IMG/VR virus record: IMGVR_UViG_3300027674_000006
Span: 1-46,140 of that record
DNA length: 46,140 nucleotides
From: a virus
Direction: 5' to 3' (one strand)
Position numbers and translations under genes: made by a program. How positions within the stretch are numbered: position 1 is the stretch's first letter; each line of letters begins with the position of its first letter. Below, in pieces: positions 1 to 8,018 of this stretch. Under the pieces are notes generated by a model, which searched no databases, was not told the DNA's origin, and saw only the letters and a list, made by a program, of their open reading frames with translations.

Positions 1-471
1 TTGCAGCGGCGAGTTGCCGGCTTGCGTCGAGAGAGTCCGCACGAAACCATCGGGGCCAATCTGGTATATCTCCCCGCCGTCGCCGCGGGACGGCGTGAAG
101 GTTGTCGGGCCACCGCCGGCCCATGCCGGATACCGCTCGAAAGACCAATCGAGGATCACCGACTGCCCGCTCGCCGACAGCACCGCATCGAGGATTTGAG
201 CGATGCCGTTCGGGTCGCCGGGATTGCCGAAGTCGCCGCGCCGCCAGGTCAGCGGCGTATCGACCGTCATTGGAACCGGGTTTGTGCAGTTGTTCGGAGA
301 TGACCCGTCCGGACAGACCTTGGCGGCGAGATAGTCGAGTGGATTGAAGCCCGATGCCGGAGCCGTCACGGTCAGCGTGTCGCCGGGATTGAGGATGACG
401 GCCTGCTGAGCCGCGCCGGCCGGGCCGCAGCCGGCGAGCACGAGAGCGGAAAGCAGAATGAGACGGGTCAT
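1..471 (-). CDS. Lipoprotein-like N-terminus of a tail-fibre-type protein, cut by the window edge
   Basis: An open frame begins with ATG at 471, preceded by an AGGAGAA ribosome site, and runs off the left edge after 157 codons without a stop. The N-terminus is a lipoprotein signal peptide: positive MTR, a hydrophobic stretch and the lipobox LAGC with Cys15. A proline- and glycine-rich extracellular-type sequence follows. The frame continues exactly into the fragment at 44458-46140 if the sequence is a circle, giving a protein of about 717 residues. It follows the tape measure gene in the late operon, where tail-tip and fibre genes are expected. A phage structural protein with a lipobox is unusual, so it may be an exported surface protein instead. 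The start is well supported; the function is inferred from position and composition. Confidence 0.7.
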   Translation of the reverse strand, partial: MTRLILLSALVLAGCGPAGAAQQAVILNPGDTLTVTAPASGFNPLDYLAAKVCPDGSSPNNCTNPVPMTVDTPLTWRRGDFGNPGDPNGIAQILDAVLSASGQSVILDWSFERYPAWAGGGPTTFTPSRGDGGEIYQIGPDGFVRTLSTQAGNSPLQ

Positions 472-532
472 TTGGCAGAAGTTCTCCTGTCATGAGTCAG
501 CAATGCGTCGAGGGAACCCAAATATATAAAGC

Positions 533-632
533 TACCACAACGGACACGAGGGATACGCAAAGTACACGATGGCGCATGCGCCGCCTCGTCGGCTTCGTAT
601 CTTTCGTGCATCCTTTGTGTCCTTTGTGGTAA
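533..632. repeat. Intergenic long inverted repeat, copy A
   Basis: Two imperfect inverted arms of about 40 nt (533-572 and 593-632) enclose a short centre. The arms are built on the pattern taccacaaaggacacaaagg. The element lies in the gap between the lipoprotein-like start at 471 and the tape measure stop at 657. A relative lies at 5217-5306 and shares the central ACACGATGGCG. Elements of this composition are known as dispersed intergenic palindromes in many bacterial genomes. No T-run follows it in the direction of late transcription, so a classic terminator role is not shown. Confidence 0.75.
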
Positions 633-656
633 ATCTTCGCTTTGCACCGATTTCCC

Positions 657-3600
657 TCAGATCGTCCGCATCGTCAAACTATTGGAGCGGAACAGGTCGC
701 GAATCGCGTCTGGATTACGGCTGACGATCGTCCGGAACAGCCTTTCCGTCGCCGGCGCGTCGAGTGCGGTCGCATGCAAATGCAGGTGCATATCGCCGGC
801 GCCGGCGCCGGCCGCGATCATGCCCTGCAACCCCTCGCTGATATGCGACGGCAGCACCATCTCGCCGCCATGCAGCATCGCCGGCTGCATCCCGGCAAAC
901 TGCGGCAATGCCCAGCCGCCGGCCGCCGACGGCACGATGCCGCCGCGCGCGAACCAGAGCGGCGCGGCCGCTGCGACACCACCTCCTCCGAACAAACCAC
1001 CAAGCCAGCCGAAGAACCCGCCGCCGCCGCCGATGCTGCCGGCCGCCGAGATGCCGCCGCCGGCGACACTGCCGGCCGCCGAGGTCGCCGCACCGGCGGC
1101 GGCTATCGAGGACGCCGCGGCGCCGCCCAGCGCGGCCGTCAGAACACCGAGCGCGGTGGTGTTGGCGAGCAGCGCCGTGTCATGAGCGACATCGCCCACC
1201 GTGCCGAAGAGCTGCTTGCCGACCCAGCTCCCGAGCACGTCGCCGATCCCGGCGCCGGCCGCCGCCTGGCCCATCCCGAGCAGCTTGGCAAGCGGGCCGG
1301 CCGCCGCTTTCGAGCCGACGCTTTCGACCATGGTCAGGATGCTGCTCACCGCGGTCTGATAGATCTGTTGCCAGGCCTTGGCCCAGGTGGTCTGGCGCAT
1401 CAGCAATTGGCCGAAACTGCGCTCGAAGCTGGACCCGATCTGGTCGAACGCCTGGATGAACGGCGCGGCGTATTTCGCGGCTTCGGCTCTCGCCTGGTCA
1501 GCCTGGAGCTTGAGAAATTGCTCCTGCGCGGCATTGGTCTTCGCCGCCCATTGCAGCGACTGCTCGAAGGCCTTCTGGCGCTCCTCGGTGGTTTTCGCCG
1601 CGGTCGCGACGGTCGTGTCGAGGATCTGTTTTTCGCTGAGCGCCAGTTCGCCGGCGTAATTGGCCTCGGCGGCGATCGCCGCCGCTGCGGTGATCTGGTG
1701 CATCGCGACCTTCTGGCCCTCGATCGCCTTGAAGCCGGAGAGTTTGAGCGCGTCGATCCGCTGCTGGCTGGCGAGCCCCTCCTCCGCCAGGCGGTAATCG
1801 GCGCGCCCCGCCTGGACCGTCAACCGCGCCAGCTCGGTCTTCTCGGCGGCGAGACGGCCCTGATCGACGCCGCCGCCGAGCGGGGCATTGCCGCGCGCCT
1901 CGGTCGTCGCGATGATCTGGCGCTGGATCTTGATTTTTTCGGTGATTTCGATGGCCGCCGCCTGCTGCGCCTTCAGCGCATCGATCATCTGGCGGGTGTC
2001 CTGGTCGTAGAACTGCGCCAGCTTGGTGGTCAGCTCGCGCTTTGCGGTAAGCTCCGGCGCCGATCCCTCGCCGGCGAGCCGCTTGATCGTCTCATAATGC
2101 TCGAACGCGGCGCGCGCCTGGTCGCTCAGCGAATGGCGATAGGCGACGGTCTGGCCCTGATAGGTCTCGTTGGCGGCGCGCTCGCCGGCCTTGGTCGTCT
2201 CGGCCTCGAACCCTTGCGCCCCGGCGACGCGCTGCGCCAGAAGACTGCCGCCGGAGCGCTCAAAGACCGAGTCGAAGCGGCGCGCCAGGGCGCCGGCCGA
2301 ATCGCCCGAATTCTTGAACCCGGCGTCGAGCTTTTGCAGCTCGGCGTCCATCAACTCCATCTGTTTGTTGAAATCGGTCGAGCCGCCGAGCGGTTGCTGG
2401 CGCGTTTTGTCCCATTGGAACAACCCGAAATGCCCGCTGGCGTTGGAGGCGCCGGTATCAAACCCGCTCTCGACCTGGGCGTTGCCCATGATCGCCGCCG
2501 CCGCGGTCGGCGAATAGTCGTGTTGCGCCAGCCAGTCCGCCATCCGCGTCGCGCCGGCGGCGGCGAGCGGGCCGCCGCGGCGGCCGCCCCGTTCGGTGCC
2601 GACCGGCCGCGTCCCGCCGGCCGGTTCGCCCTCGCCGGTGGGCGGATTGCTGAGATCGGGGAGCCCAAGCGCCCGCTCGGCGAAGCCGAGCGCCGCATCG
2701 GCCATGCCCAGAAAGGCGCTGATCGAACCGATTGCCCGGTCGATCCCCTGGACAAAAAAATCGAAGACGGCGGTGGCGGCGCGGATCACCGGCGCGATAA
2801 AGCCGAACCCGTCATTCGCCAGCGTCTTCAGATCGGTGCTCAGCCGGTTGGTCGCTTCGGCCTGGGCCAGCATCTGAGGTTCGTTGTCGCGCAGCGATCG
2901 GGCGTAATCGGCCGCTTTTTGGCGCAGTTCGTCGAACCCGCCGGCGCCGCGGCTCATCAGCGGCACCAGGCGGTCGATCGAGCGGCCGAGCAGCTCGTAA
3001 AGCTCGCCGGTGCGCGGCAGCCCCGGTTCGAGTTCGGCGGCGCGTTCGACGATCAGCCGTAAGAGGCCGATCAGATCGTGCGAATGCGCCTCGACCTCGG
3101 CGATCGACACCCCAATGTTGCGAAAGCTGGTCGCCGCCTTCGAATTGCCGTCGACCAGTGCCTGCTGCACCGAGCGGCCGAGCCGCTCGAGGGTGCGCTG
3201 CATCGTGTCGAGATCGCCGCCGGCGAGTGTTGCCATCCCCGACAGCTCGCCGACCTCCTTGACCGAGAGGCCAAGAATGAATGCCGTGTTGCGGGTCTTT
3301 TCGCCGAGCTCGCCCATCTTCTCGGCGAATTCGGCGATCTCCCTCACCGCGAACGCGGCGCCGGCGACTTCAACGGTCTGGCGCAGCCCCGATCGCATCA
3401 TCGCCAGCGCATCGAGCGGTTCGCGCACTTTGGCCGAGATTTGGCCAAAGCTGTGATTCAGCGTCTCGGCCAGGCTGCGGCTCGGCGCGTGCAGGCCTTC
3501 GATCTGTTGCCTGAGCCGCGCCACCTCGCCGGTGACGGCGTTGAAATGCGATGCCGCCTGGCCGACCTTGGCGAATGACAGGTCGTCGCCGGCCCGGCGC

Positions 3601-3716
3601 GCCGTGTTGGCGAGGCTGTTCAGCTCGCGCGTCGTCGCGCGCATCTCCGACTGCGCGACCGCCAACTGGGCGCGCAGTTGCGACGCGTCGGCGCCGATCG
3701 TTATCGTCAGTGCCAT
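657..3716 (-). CDS. Tail tape measure protein with internal lysozyme-like domain
   Basis: A 1019-residue protein, by far the longest in the tail module, lying directly after the tail chaperone genes as tape measure genes do. The first 300 residues are helical and coiled-coil-like. Residues about 390-500 match the phage tail lysozyme (Phage_lysozyme2) pattern, with MADWLAQHDYS, a VES acidic residue (Glu416) and GLFQW. After that come more helical segments, then an alanine/glycine-rich hydrophobic stretch with membrane-like character. The C-terminus has a LHGGEMVLPSHIS motif. In this family the protein sets tail length, and the enzymatic domain helps cut peptidoglycan during entry. The start follows the preceding stop by a few bases; the ribosome site is weak. 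Confidence 0.93.
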   Translation of the reverse strand: MALTITIGADASQLRAQLAVAQSEMRATTRELNSLANTARRAGDDLSFAKVGQAASHFNAVTGEVARLRQQIEGLHAPSRSLAETLNHSFGQISAKVREPLDALAMMRSGLRQTVEVAGAAFAVREIAEFAEKMGELGEKTRNTAFILGLSVKEVGELSGMATLAGGDLDTMQRTLERLGRSVQQALVDGNSKAATSFRNIGVSIAEVEAHSHDLIGLLRLIVERAAELEPGLPRTGELYELLGRSIDRLVPLMSRGAGGFDELRQKAADYARSLRDNEPQMLAQAEATNRLSTDLKTLANDGFGFIAPVIRAATAVFDFFVQGIDRAIGSISAFLGMADAALGFAERALGLPDLSNPPTGEGEPAGGTRPVGTERGGRRGGPLAAAGATRMADWLAQHDYSPTAAAAIMGNAQVESGFDTGASNASGHFGLFQWDKTRQQPLGGSTDFNKQMELMDAELQKLDAGFKNSGDSAGALARRFDSVFERSGGSLLAQRVAGAQGFEAETTKAGERAANETYQGQTVAYRHSLSDQARAAFEHYETIKRLAGEGSAPELTAKRELTTKLAQFYDQDTRQMIDALKAQQAAAIEITEKIKIQRQIIATTEARGNAPLGGGVDQGRLAAEKTELARLTVQAGRADYRLAEEGLASQQRIDALKLSGFKAIEGQKVAMHQITAAAAIAAEANYAGELALSEKQILDTTVATAAKTTEERQKAFEQSLQWAAKTNAAQEQFLKLQADQARAEAAKYAAPFIQAFDQIGSSFERSFGQLLMRQTTWAKAWQQIYQTAVSSILTMVESVGSKAAAGPLAKLLGMGQAAAGAGIGDVLGSWVGKQLFGTVGDVAHDTALLANTTALGVLTAALGGAAASSIAAAGAATSAAGSVAGGGISAAGSIGGGGGFFGWLGGLFGGGGVAAAAPLWFARGGIVPSAAGGWALPQFAGMQPAMLHGGEMVLPSHISEGLQGMIAAGAGAGDMHLHLHATALDAPATERLFRTIVSRNPDAIRDLFRSNSLTMRTI

Positions 3717-3722
3717 GGTGGA

Positions 3723-4381
3723 TCAGGCCTGTGCCATGTTCATGTTGCGCCGCGCGATCTCGACGGCGCGCGCCTTGTTGCGGGCGCGGAATTCATCAAG
3801 ATCGAGGATCGCGGCGGGCATATCGAGATTGCCAACCGCGAGCGGCACTCCGGCCGCCGCCGCATCGGCGGCAATCGCGGCGAGCGGCAGGCGCGGCCCG
3901 ATCGGTTGTCGCCGCGGCTTCCAGCCGAGCATCGCGGCAATCGTCTGGACCATCAGATGCGTGGGCGGGTTCTCGACCCAGTAATCGAAGATCTCGCCGG
4001 CCTCGGCGAGCGTCAGCTCGTCGATGGCCCGATGATCGAAACCGCAGCCGGTGGCGAGAGCGCCATAGATCCGCCGGAGTTCGGCGCGGGGATCGCCACC
4101 GGCAGCGCTTCCCCCGACTGCAGCCCCGCGATGCGCAGGATGGTCGCAACGGTCTCGTTGAGCGCGACGACCGTAATCGGGAGATCCAGCAGCGTGTCGA
4201 CGGTCAGATCCGGATGGGCCGGCGCCAACCCTGCCACGATCAGCGCGGCGGCGCTGTCGATCAGCGCGCCGCCGGTTTTGCCGGGCAACGCGTCGAGCGC
4301 ATCGAGCAGACCGCGCAACTGGCCGAGCTTCAGCGGGCGGATCTCGAACCGTTCGCCGCCCAGGCTAATTGTCTCACTCAT
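3723..4381 (-). CDS. Tail assembly chaperone fusion (G-T type) made by probable -1 frameshift
   Basis: The frame -1 to the G-like chaperone stays open from the slip candidate at 4109-4115 to a stop at 3723. It encodes a coherent C-terminal domain with ELRRIYGALATG, IDELTLAEAGEIFDYW, NPPTHLM and LGWKPRRQ. This domain has no good start of its own near its beginning; the first ATG inside it is at 3953, well into the conserved part. A -1 shift would give a 219-residue fusion, the usual arrangement for the lambda G/GT pair and analogues in other siphophages. The fusion binds tape measure and tail tube proteins during assembly. The conserved overlap and position are seen; the frameshift itself is inferred. 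Confidence 0.75.
4013..4381 (-). CDS. Tail assembly chaperone, G-like
   Basis: A 122-residue protein between the major tail protein and tape measure genes. It opens with MSETISLGGERFEIRPLKLGQLRGL, a pattern common to tail assembly chaperones of alphaproteobacterial siphophages and gene transfer agents, and ends in a low-complexity tail. Its last third overlaps the -1 frame that encodes the T-like domain. The non-shifted product is expected in excess over the fusion, as in lambda gpG. The start ATG at 4381 follows a GGAGAG-type ribosome site. Confidence 0.8.
   Translation of the reverse strand: MSETISLGGERFEIRPLKLGQLRGLLDALDALPGKTGGALIDSAAALIVAGLAPAHPDLTVDTLLDLPITVVALNETVATILRIAGLQSGEALPVAIPAPNSGGSMALSPPAAVSIIGPSTS
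4109..4115 (-). promoter_or_regulatory. Candidate -1 slippery heptamer GGGGGAA
   Basis: On the minus strand the heptamer reads G GGG GAA in the frame of the G-like gene (codons TCG GGG GAA), the canonical phase for a -1 slip. The P-site GGG can re-pair perfectly; the A-site GAA would re-pair imperfectly on GGA, so this is a weaker site than lambda GGGAAAG. Downstream the -1 frame is open to 3723. Confidence 0.55.
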
Positions 4382-4391
4382 TCGCTCTCCT

Positions 4392-5159
4392 TTATTCGTT
4401 GACGCTCAGCGTGCCGATCGCGCCGGTCGCATCGGCGAAGGCCATAAAATCCATCTCCTGAATTAGGTAATCGTCGATCTTGGTCGGCAACGACAACTTG
4501 TTCGCGGTGCAGGCGTTCAGCACCAGCGCCAGCCCGGCGGGCGTCCCCTGCGTCGTCTTGGTGGTATAGAACGTCGCCTTGAAGGTCGGCGTGTAGCCCA
4601 TGAATTGGTTCGTGAGCACCAGCTTCCTGCCGCCGGCGCTGATGTTGTAGAGATAGCTGATCAGCACTGCGGCATTTGCATCAGCGGTGCTGAAGGTATA
4701 GATCCCGGTCGCCAGGTTGACCGAATACTGCCCGGCGGTTGACGGCGTGGTGACCCGGGTAAAGCGGTTGCCGGCATTGGCGCCGGTTGCATAGTAGACG
4801 CCGAGGTCATCGACATAATTGGCGGCATTGGTGACCGTGACCTGCCAGGGAGTGCTCGCCGGGACGGTCGCCGCCTCATTCTCCGAAACCGTCAACTGGC
4901 CGGCGACCGGCGTCTGGCCGAAGAACAGACTGCCGTAGATCGCGCCGAAGATGCGGGCGAATTTCGCCTTGCCGGCGATCTTGCCCTGGCCGCGCGCGAT
5001 GTCGACCGGCATCTGGTACTGGCCCCACAGTTCCTTGACCGTCCAGTCCCAATCGATCTGCACGTCCTGCATGATGCCGAACTGTTCGGGGCTGATACCC
5101 GAGCCGGTGACATCGGTGCGGCTGCCCCACAGGGCGCCGGCGCCAAACGCGAGCTGCAT
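4392..5159 (-). CDS. Major tail (tube) protein
   Basis: A 255-residue protein directly upstream of the tail chaperones, the standard place for the tube protein. The first part, FGAGALWGSRTD then PEQFGIMQDVQIDW and KELWGQYQMPVDIARGQGK, matches the style of tail tube proteins from rhizobial prophages. The middle carries a threonine- and alanine-rich beta-strand region, which may be an Ig-like insertion, and the end returns to LPTKIDDYLIQEMDFMAFAD. The start ATG at 5159 has GGAG nine bases upstream. Assigned from position, size and sequence style. Confidence 0.82.
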   Translation of the reverse strand: MQLAFGAGALWGSRTDVTGSGISPEQFGIMQDVQIDWDWTVKELWGQYQMPVDIARGQGKIAGKAKFARIFGAIYGSLFFGQTPVAGQLTVSENEAATVPASTPWQVTVTNAANYVDDLGVYYATGANAGNRFTRVTTPSTAGQYSVNLATGIYTFSTADANAAVLISYLYNISAGGRKLVLTNQFMGYTPTFKATFYTTKTTQGTPAGLALVLNACTANKLSLPTKIDDYLIQEMDFMAFADATGAIGTLSVNE

Positions 5160-5216
5160 GGCTCAATACTCCGTCAGAGGAAATGGGCCGGCCTCAGCCC
5201 GCGGTAAAGGTAACTC

Positions 5217-5306
5217 TCACCACGAAGGACGCAAAGGATTGCGCGAAGGACACGATGGCGATTATCCCTTTGCGTCCTTTGTGCACCCTTTGTAACCTTC
5301 GTGGGT
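5217..5306. repeat. Intergenic long inverted repeat, copy B
   Basis: Two imperfect inverted arms (5217-5260 and 5265-5306) built on caccacgaaggacgcaaagg. The element is related to copy A at 533-632 and has the same ACACGATGGCG at the end of the left arm. It fills the gap between the small late gene ending at 5321 and the major tail protein start at 5159. A T7 run at about 5312-5318 follows it on the plus strand only, so it could stop antisense transcription but not the late operon. Confidence 0.75.
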
Positions 5307-5320
5307 AAAGCGTTTTTTTA

Positions 5321-5560
5321 TTAGCCAATCCGCTTTATCAGATCGGCGAACGCATCATGCGCATGATGCCAGGCGCCCGACAGGTATGGCACCGGATGGT
5401 TCGCCGGCGGGTTCTCGGGAAACCATTCGGCAAACCAGGCCTCGAGCTGCCCGGCAGGGGCCGACTTCACATGCGGGGCGGCAGCAGCGGCGGTCGGTAC
5501 CGGCTCGACTTGCGGCTGTTCGGCAATATCATCCATCGATTCGCTTCCTTCTTCATTCAT
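5321..5560 (-). CDS. Small late protein of unknown function
   Basis: A 79-residue acidic, alanine- and proline-rich protein. Its ATG overlaps the stop of the upstream tail completion gene as ATGA, which fixes the start. The C-terminal half has LEAWFAEWFPENPPANHPVPYL and many histidines. It lies between the tail completion gene and the major tail protein, so a role in head-tail joining or tail tube assembly is possible. I do not recognise a family. Confidence 0.65.
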   Translation of the reverse strand: MNEEGSESMDDIAEQPQVEPVPTAAAAAPHVKSAPAGQLEAWFAEWFPENPPANHPVPYLSGAWHHAHDAFADLIKRIG

Positions 5561-6225
5561 TGCGGCACCAGGATCCTGATCGGCACGACCGCGATGCCCT
5601 GACCTTCCATGTGGCCGGAATATTTGCGCATGCGGCCCTCGATGCGGACGTGCCCGACATCGCTGCGGCCGAGCGTCTGGACATTCTGGATCGATCGGCC
5701 GGCCCACACGGCCTGCGGCGCGAGCGCGGCTTCGAGCGCCTTGAGCAGCGCGTTGACCAGCGTCGCCGGGTTGAGGTCGGGGTCGATCGTCCTGGCGTAG
5801 ATCCACAGCTCGGCTTCGAGGTCGGGCTTTTGCGGCACTCCGGCCGCCGCAGCGGGCCAGATCTCGTCGCCGTCGTCGATGTAGAGCGCCGGCTGCTCCG
5901 CGACGTCGAGCCAGTGCTCGAGCCGGCCCCGGCTGCCGTCGGCGTTGACGCCGATCGTCTGAAACCCCTGGCGCAGCGCGACGCCGCTGCCGGTGCCGGT
6001 CGCCGGGATACTGAGCGTCGCCGGCGTGGTCAGCGCCAGCACCGTGTCGATCGCGATGTTGGCGCCGACGATCGGCAATCCGGCGAGCAGGTTGCCGCCG
6101 GCGCCGGCGACATTGCCCAGCAACAGCGAGCCGGTCTGGGTATCGGCGGTGAAATTGACGACGCACGGCGGCCCGCTCGCCGCCGCCAGCAGCGCGTTGA
6201 GGATACCCTCGCGATCAATCGCCAC
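5557..6225 (-). CDS. Tail terminator/completion-like protein
   Basis: A 222-residue protein starting with DREGILNALLAA, a pattern seen in phage minor tail and tail-completion proteins. It sits between the HK97 gp10-like protein and the major tail protein, where the tail terminator of siphophages is normally encoded. Later parts include a pair of beta-strand motifs (YIDDGDEIWPA) and EAELWIYARTIDPDLNPATLVNALLKALEAAL, typical of this group. The start used is GTG at 6225; no strong ribosome site is visible. It overlaps the next gene by ATGA. Confidence 0.7.
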   Translation of the reverse strand: MAIDREGILNALLAAASGPPCVVNFTADTQTGSLLLGNVAGAGGNLLAGLPIVGANIAIDTVLALTTPATLSIPATGTGSGVALRQGFQTIGVNADGSRGRLEHWLDVAEQPALYIDDGDEIWPAAAAGVPQKPDLEAELWIYARTIDPDLNPATLVNALLKALEAALAPQAVWAGRSIQNVQTLGRSDVGHVRIEGRMRKYSGHMEGQGIAVVPIRILVPQ

Positions 6226-6243
6226 TGGCGCCGCCGGCGATGC

Positions 6244-6708
6244 TCACAGGCCTCGCGCCGCCTCTTCGACCGCGCTCTTTGCGGCATCGCGGAAATCGTC
6301 GAGTGCGCCGCGCGCAAAGCGGCGCTCGATGATGTTGACCCTGCGGCTGTAGGCTTCGACGATCTGCTCGGCGGCGGCGCCGTAAGGGGTATGGCCGTGC
6401 CGCTCGAAAGAGCGTACCGCGGCGGTGCCGTGCGCGCCGTATTCGAGCGCGGCGGCCTTGACATGATCGCCCGGCCCGGTCGCCTCGACCCTGACCTGGG
6501 CGCGCACCAGATCCGGAGCTTCCTGCACCCGGCCCTTGATCTCGGAACGCAGTTTGCCGGTGCGCTCGGGCGCCCGCGCCCGCTCGTCGGCCGCCATCCG
6601 CTCGGCGAGCGGCACAAATCGCTCGAGCAGCCGCCGGTGCAGCAGATCGGGCAAGGTGTCGAGCCGCACCGCGACATCGCGCTCGCCCTCGACGACCGCG
6701 CTGATCAC
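6244..6708 (-). CDS. HK97 gp10-like tail component
   Basis: A 154-residue protein starting at GTG 6708 in a GTGA overlap with the connector gene. The pattern RTGKLRSEIKGRV, then EYGAHG, GHTPYGAAAEQ, and a C-terminal basic helix is characteristic of HK97-gp10-like proteins, which complete the head-tail joint or tail end. Position between the connector and tail completion genes agrees. Length is normal for the family. Confidence 0.8.
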   Translation of the reverse strand: MISAVVEGERDVAVRLDTLPDLLHRRLLERFVPLAERMAADERARAPERTGKLRSEIKGRVQEAPDLVRAQVRVEATGPGDHVKAAALEYGAHGTAAVRSFERHGHTPYGAAAEQIVEAYSRRVNIIERRFARGALDDFRDAAKSAVEEAARGL

Positions 6709-7631
6709 AGCGCCACCCGCACGCGATACCTGTCTAAGCGCCCCGCAACCTCCTCGGGCAGACTGCCGCTTTTCGGCGGACCGCCGATCCAGTAGGTTTC
6801 GCGGCCGCGCACCGGATGGTCGCGTTCGCGCAAGGCCGGGTCGCGACCATGCGCAAACCATCGGTTGGTCAGCAGCCGCAACGCAGCCCCTTCGACGTCG
6901 GACGGCACCGTCGCATAGCCGGCGTAATAGGCGACCGAAGTCGGCAGTTCCTCCCAGGCGATCAGCCGGCCCCACTGGTCGAGTCGGAACAATTCGCCGA
7001 CGTCGGGGTCGATCGTGTAATCGCTGTTGAGCACCAGCCCGGTCAGCGTGCCGTCGGATTGCAGCTGCCACACCGAGAGGCCGAAGGTCACGGGGGTCGA
7101 CGCCGGAACATCGGCGAGCACCGACCGGCTCAGCGTGACGCTGGTATTGGCGACAAGGCTCGCGACGGTCGTGTTGGCGGGGATATTGGCGCCGGTTTCG
7201 AGCGTGCCGTTGTTGATCCCGCCGCCGCCGCCCGATACCGGATAATTGGCGGCGACCCCGGCCGTGCTGCCGAATGGCAGGATGGCACCCGATGGCGTGT
7301 CGGTGCCAGTGCTGAGGATCGCGACATTGGCGATCGGCCAGCGGGTCAACGGCAACGGCGCCGCCCCGGCCGGCCGACGCGGCGGCAATGACGCGCGGTC
7401 GACATAGATCAGGTCGGTCAGCCCCTCGACCACGAATTTGCGGTTGCAATACGAGGTGATGTCGGTCGAGGCCTCGGTGATGTAGCGGGCGAGCCTGGCG
7501 TCTTTGGTCTGGTCGGCGGCCGGGATGTCGAGTTCGTCGTGCGCATTGGCGAGGCTCGTCAGATCGTAGGGTCCTGCGGGCAGGGTCGCCGTCGCCGGCG
7601 CCCACACGGTGGTGATGATGCGCAGCGTCAT
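6705..7631 (-). CDS. Head-tail connector (gp6-like) with central insertion
   Basis: A 308-residue protein. The N-terminus (DLTSLANAHDEL, DARLARYITEASTDITSYCNRKFVVEGLTD) and the C-terminus (YYAGYATVPSDVEGAALRLLTNRWFAHGRDP) are typical of head-tail connector proteins that bind below the portal. The middle (roughly residues 95-190) is a glycine-, threonine- and alanine-rich beta-type stretch that makes the protein longer than the usual 100-200 residues, so it looks like an inserted domain. The downstream gene overlaps it by GTGA. Confidence 0.78.
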   Translation of the reverse strand: MTLRIITTVWAPATATLPAGPYDLTSLANAHDELDIPAADQTKDARLARYITEASTDITSYCNRKFVVEGLTDLIYVDRASLPPRRPAGAAPLPLTRWPIANVAILSTGTDTPSGAILPFGSTAGVAANYPVSGGGGGINNGTLETGANIPANTTVASLVANTSVTLSRSVLADVPASTPVTFGLSVWQLQSDGTLTGLVLNSDYTIDPDVGELFRLDQWGRLIAWEELPTSVAYYAGYATVPSDVEGAALRLLTNRWFAHGRDPALRERDHPVRGRETYWIGGPPKSGSLPEEVAGRLDRYRVRVAL

Positions 7632-7637
7632 CGGCGA

Positions 7638-8006
7638 TCAGAAGAGGCCGCGGGCGATCAGCGTCAGGTTGCGGGTCGCGCCCTGGTTGACCGGCGCGGC
7701 CGCGGTACCGGAGCGCACCTTGAAATTGTTGACGCCGCGCAGATAACGCGGGTCGAAGAGGATAATTTGCGATGCGGCCGGCGCATGCAATTGCAACACC
7801 GTGACGGCGTTGAAGTCGCTGATGTTCAATTCATCCCAGGTGATGCCGCCATCCGGCGAGGCCTGAAATGTCAGATCGGCAGCGGTCCACGCGCTGTCCA
7901 TCGCGACGCCGGCCAGCGTCTTCGCGCCGATCGCGACGGCGTTTGAAAGTGCCGTGCCGGAGGCGATCGTCGCGGTGTAATATTCGAGATCCTGGAAAAG
8001 CGACAT
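7638..8006 (-). CDS. Hypothetical virion-associated protein
   Basis: A 122-residue protein between a lectin-like protein and the connector. It contains SPDGGITWDELN and ends in a beta-strand pattern (FKVRSGTAAAPVNQGATRNLTLIARG). The aspartate/glycine/tryptophan turn resembles beta-sandwich or BNR-like turns, which suggests a small beta-fold head decoration or adaptor. No family is recognised; the start is by frame and the short gap to the upstream gene. Confidence 0.6.
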   Translation of the reverse strand: MSLFQDLEYYTATIASGTALSNAVAIGAKTLAGVAMDSAWTAADLTFQASPDGGITWDELNISDFNAVTVLQLHAPAASQIILFDPRYLRGVNNFKVRSGTAAAPVNQGATRNLTLIARGLF

Positions 8007-8018
8007 GGTACGCGGCGC

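Noticed and set aside
642-3062. Long plus-strand open frame (806 codons) opposite the tape measure gene
   Set aside because: It is the mirror of a high-GC coding strand. It is Arg/Gly/Ala-rich, with no domain, while the minus strand encodes a clear tape measure.
5217-5318. Intrinsic terminator for the late operon
   Set aside because: The T-run follows the hairpin only on the plus strand; the late genes are on the minus strand.
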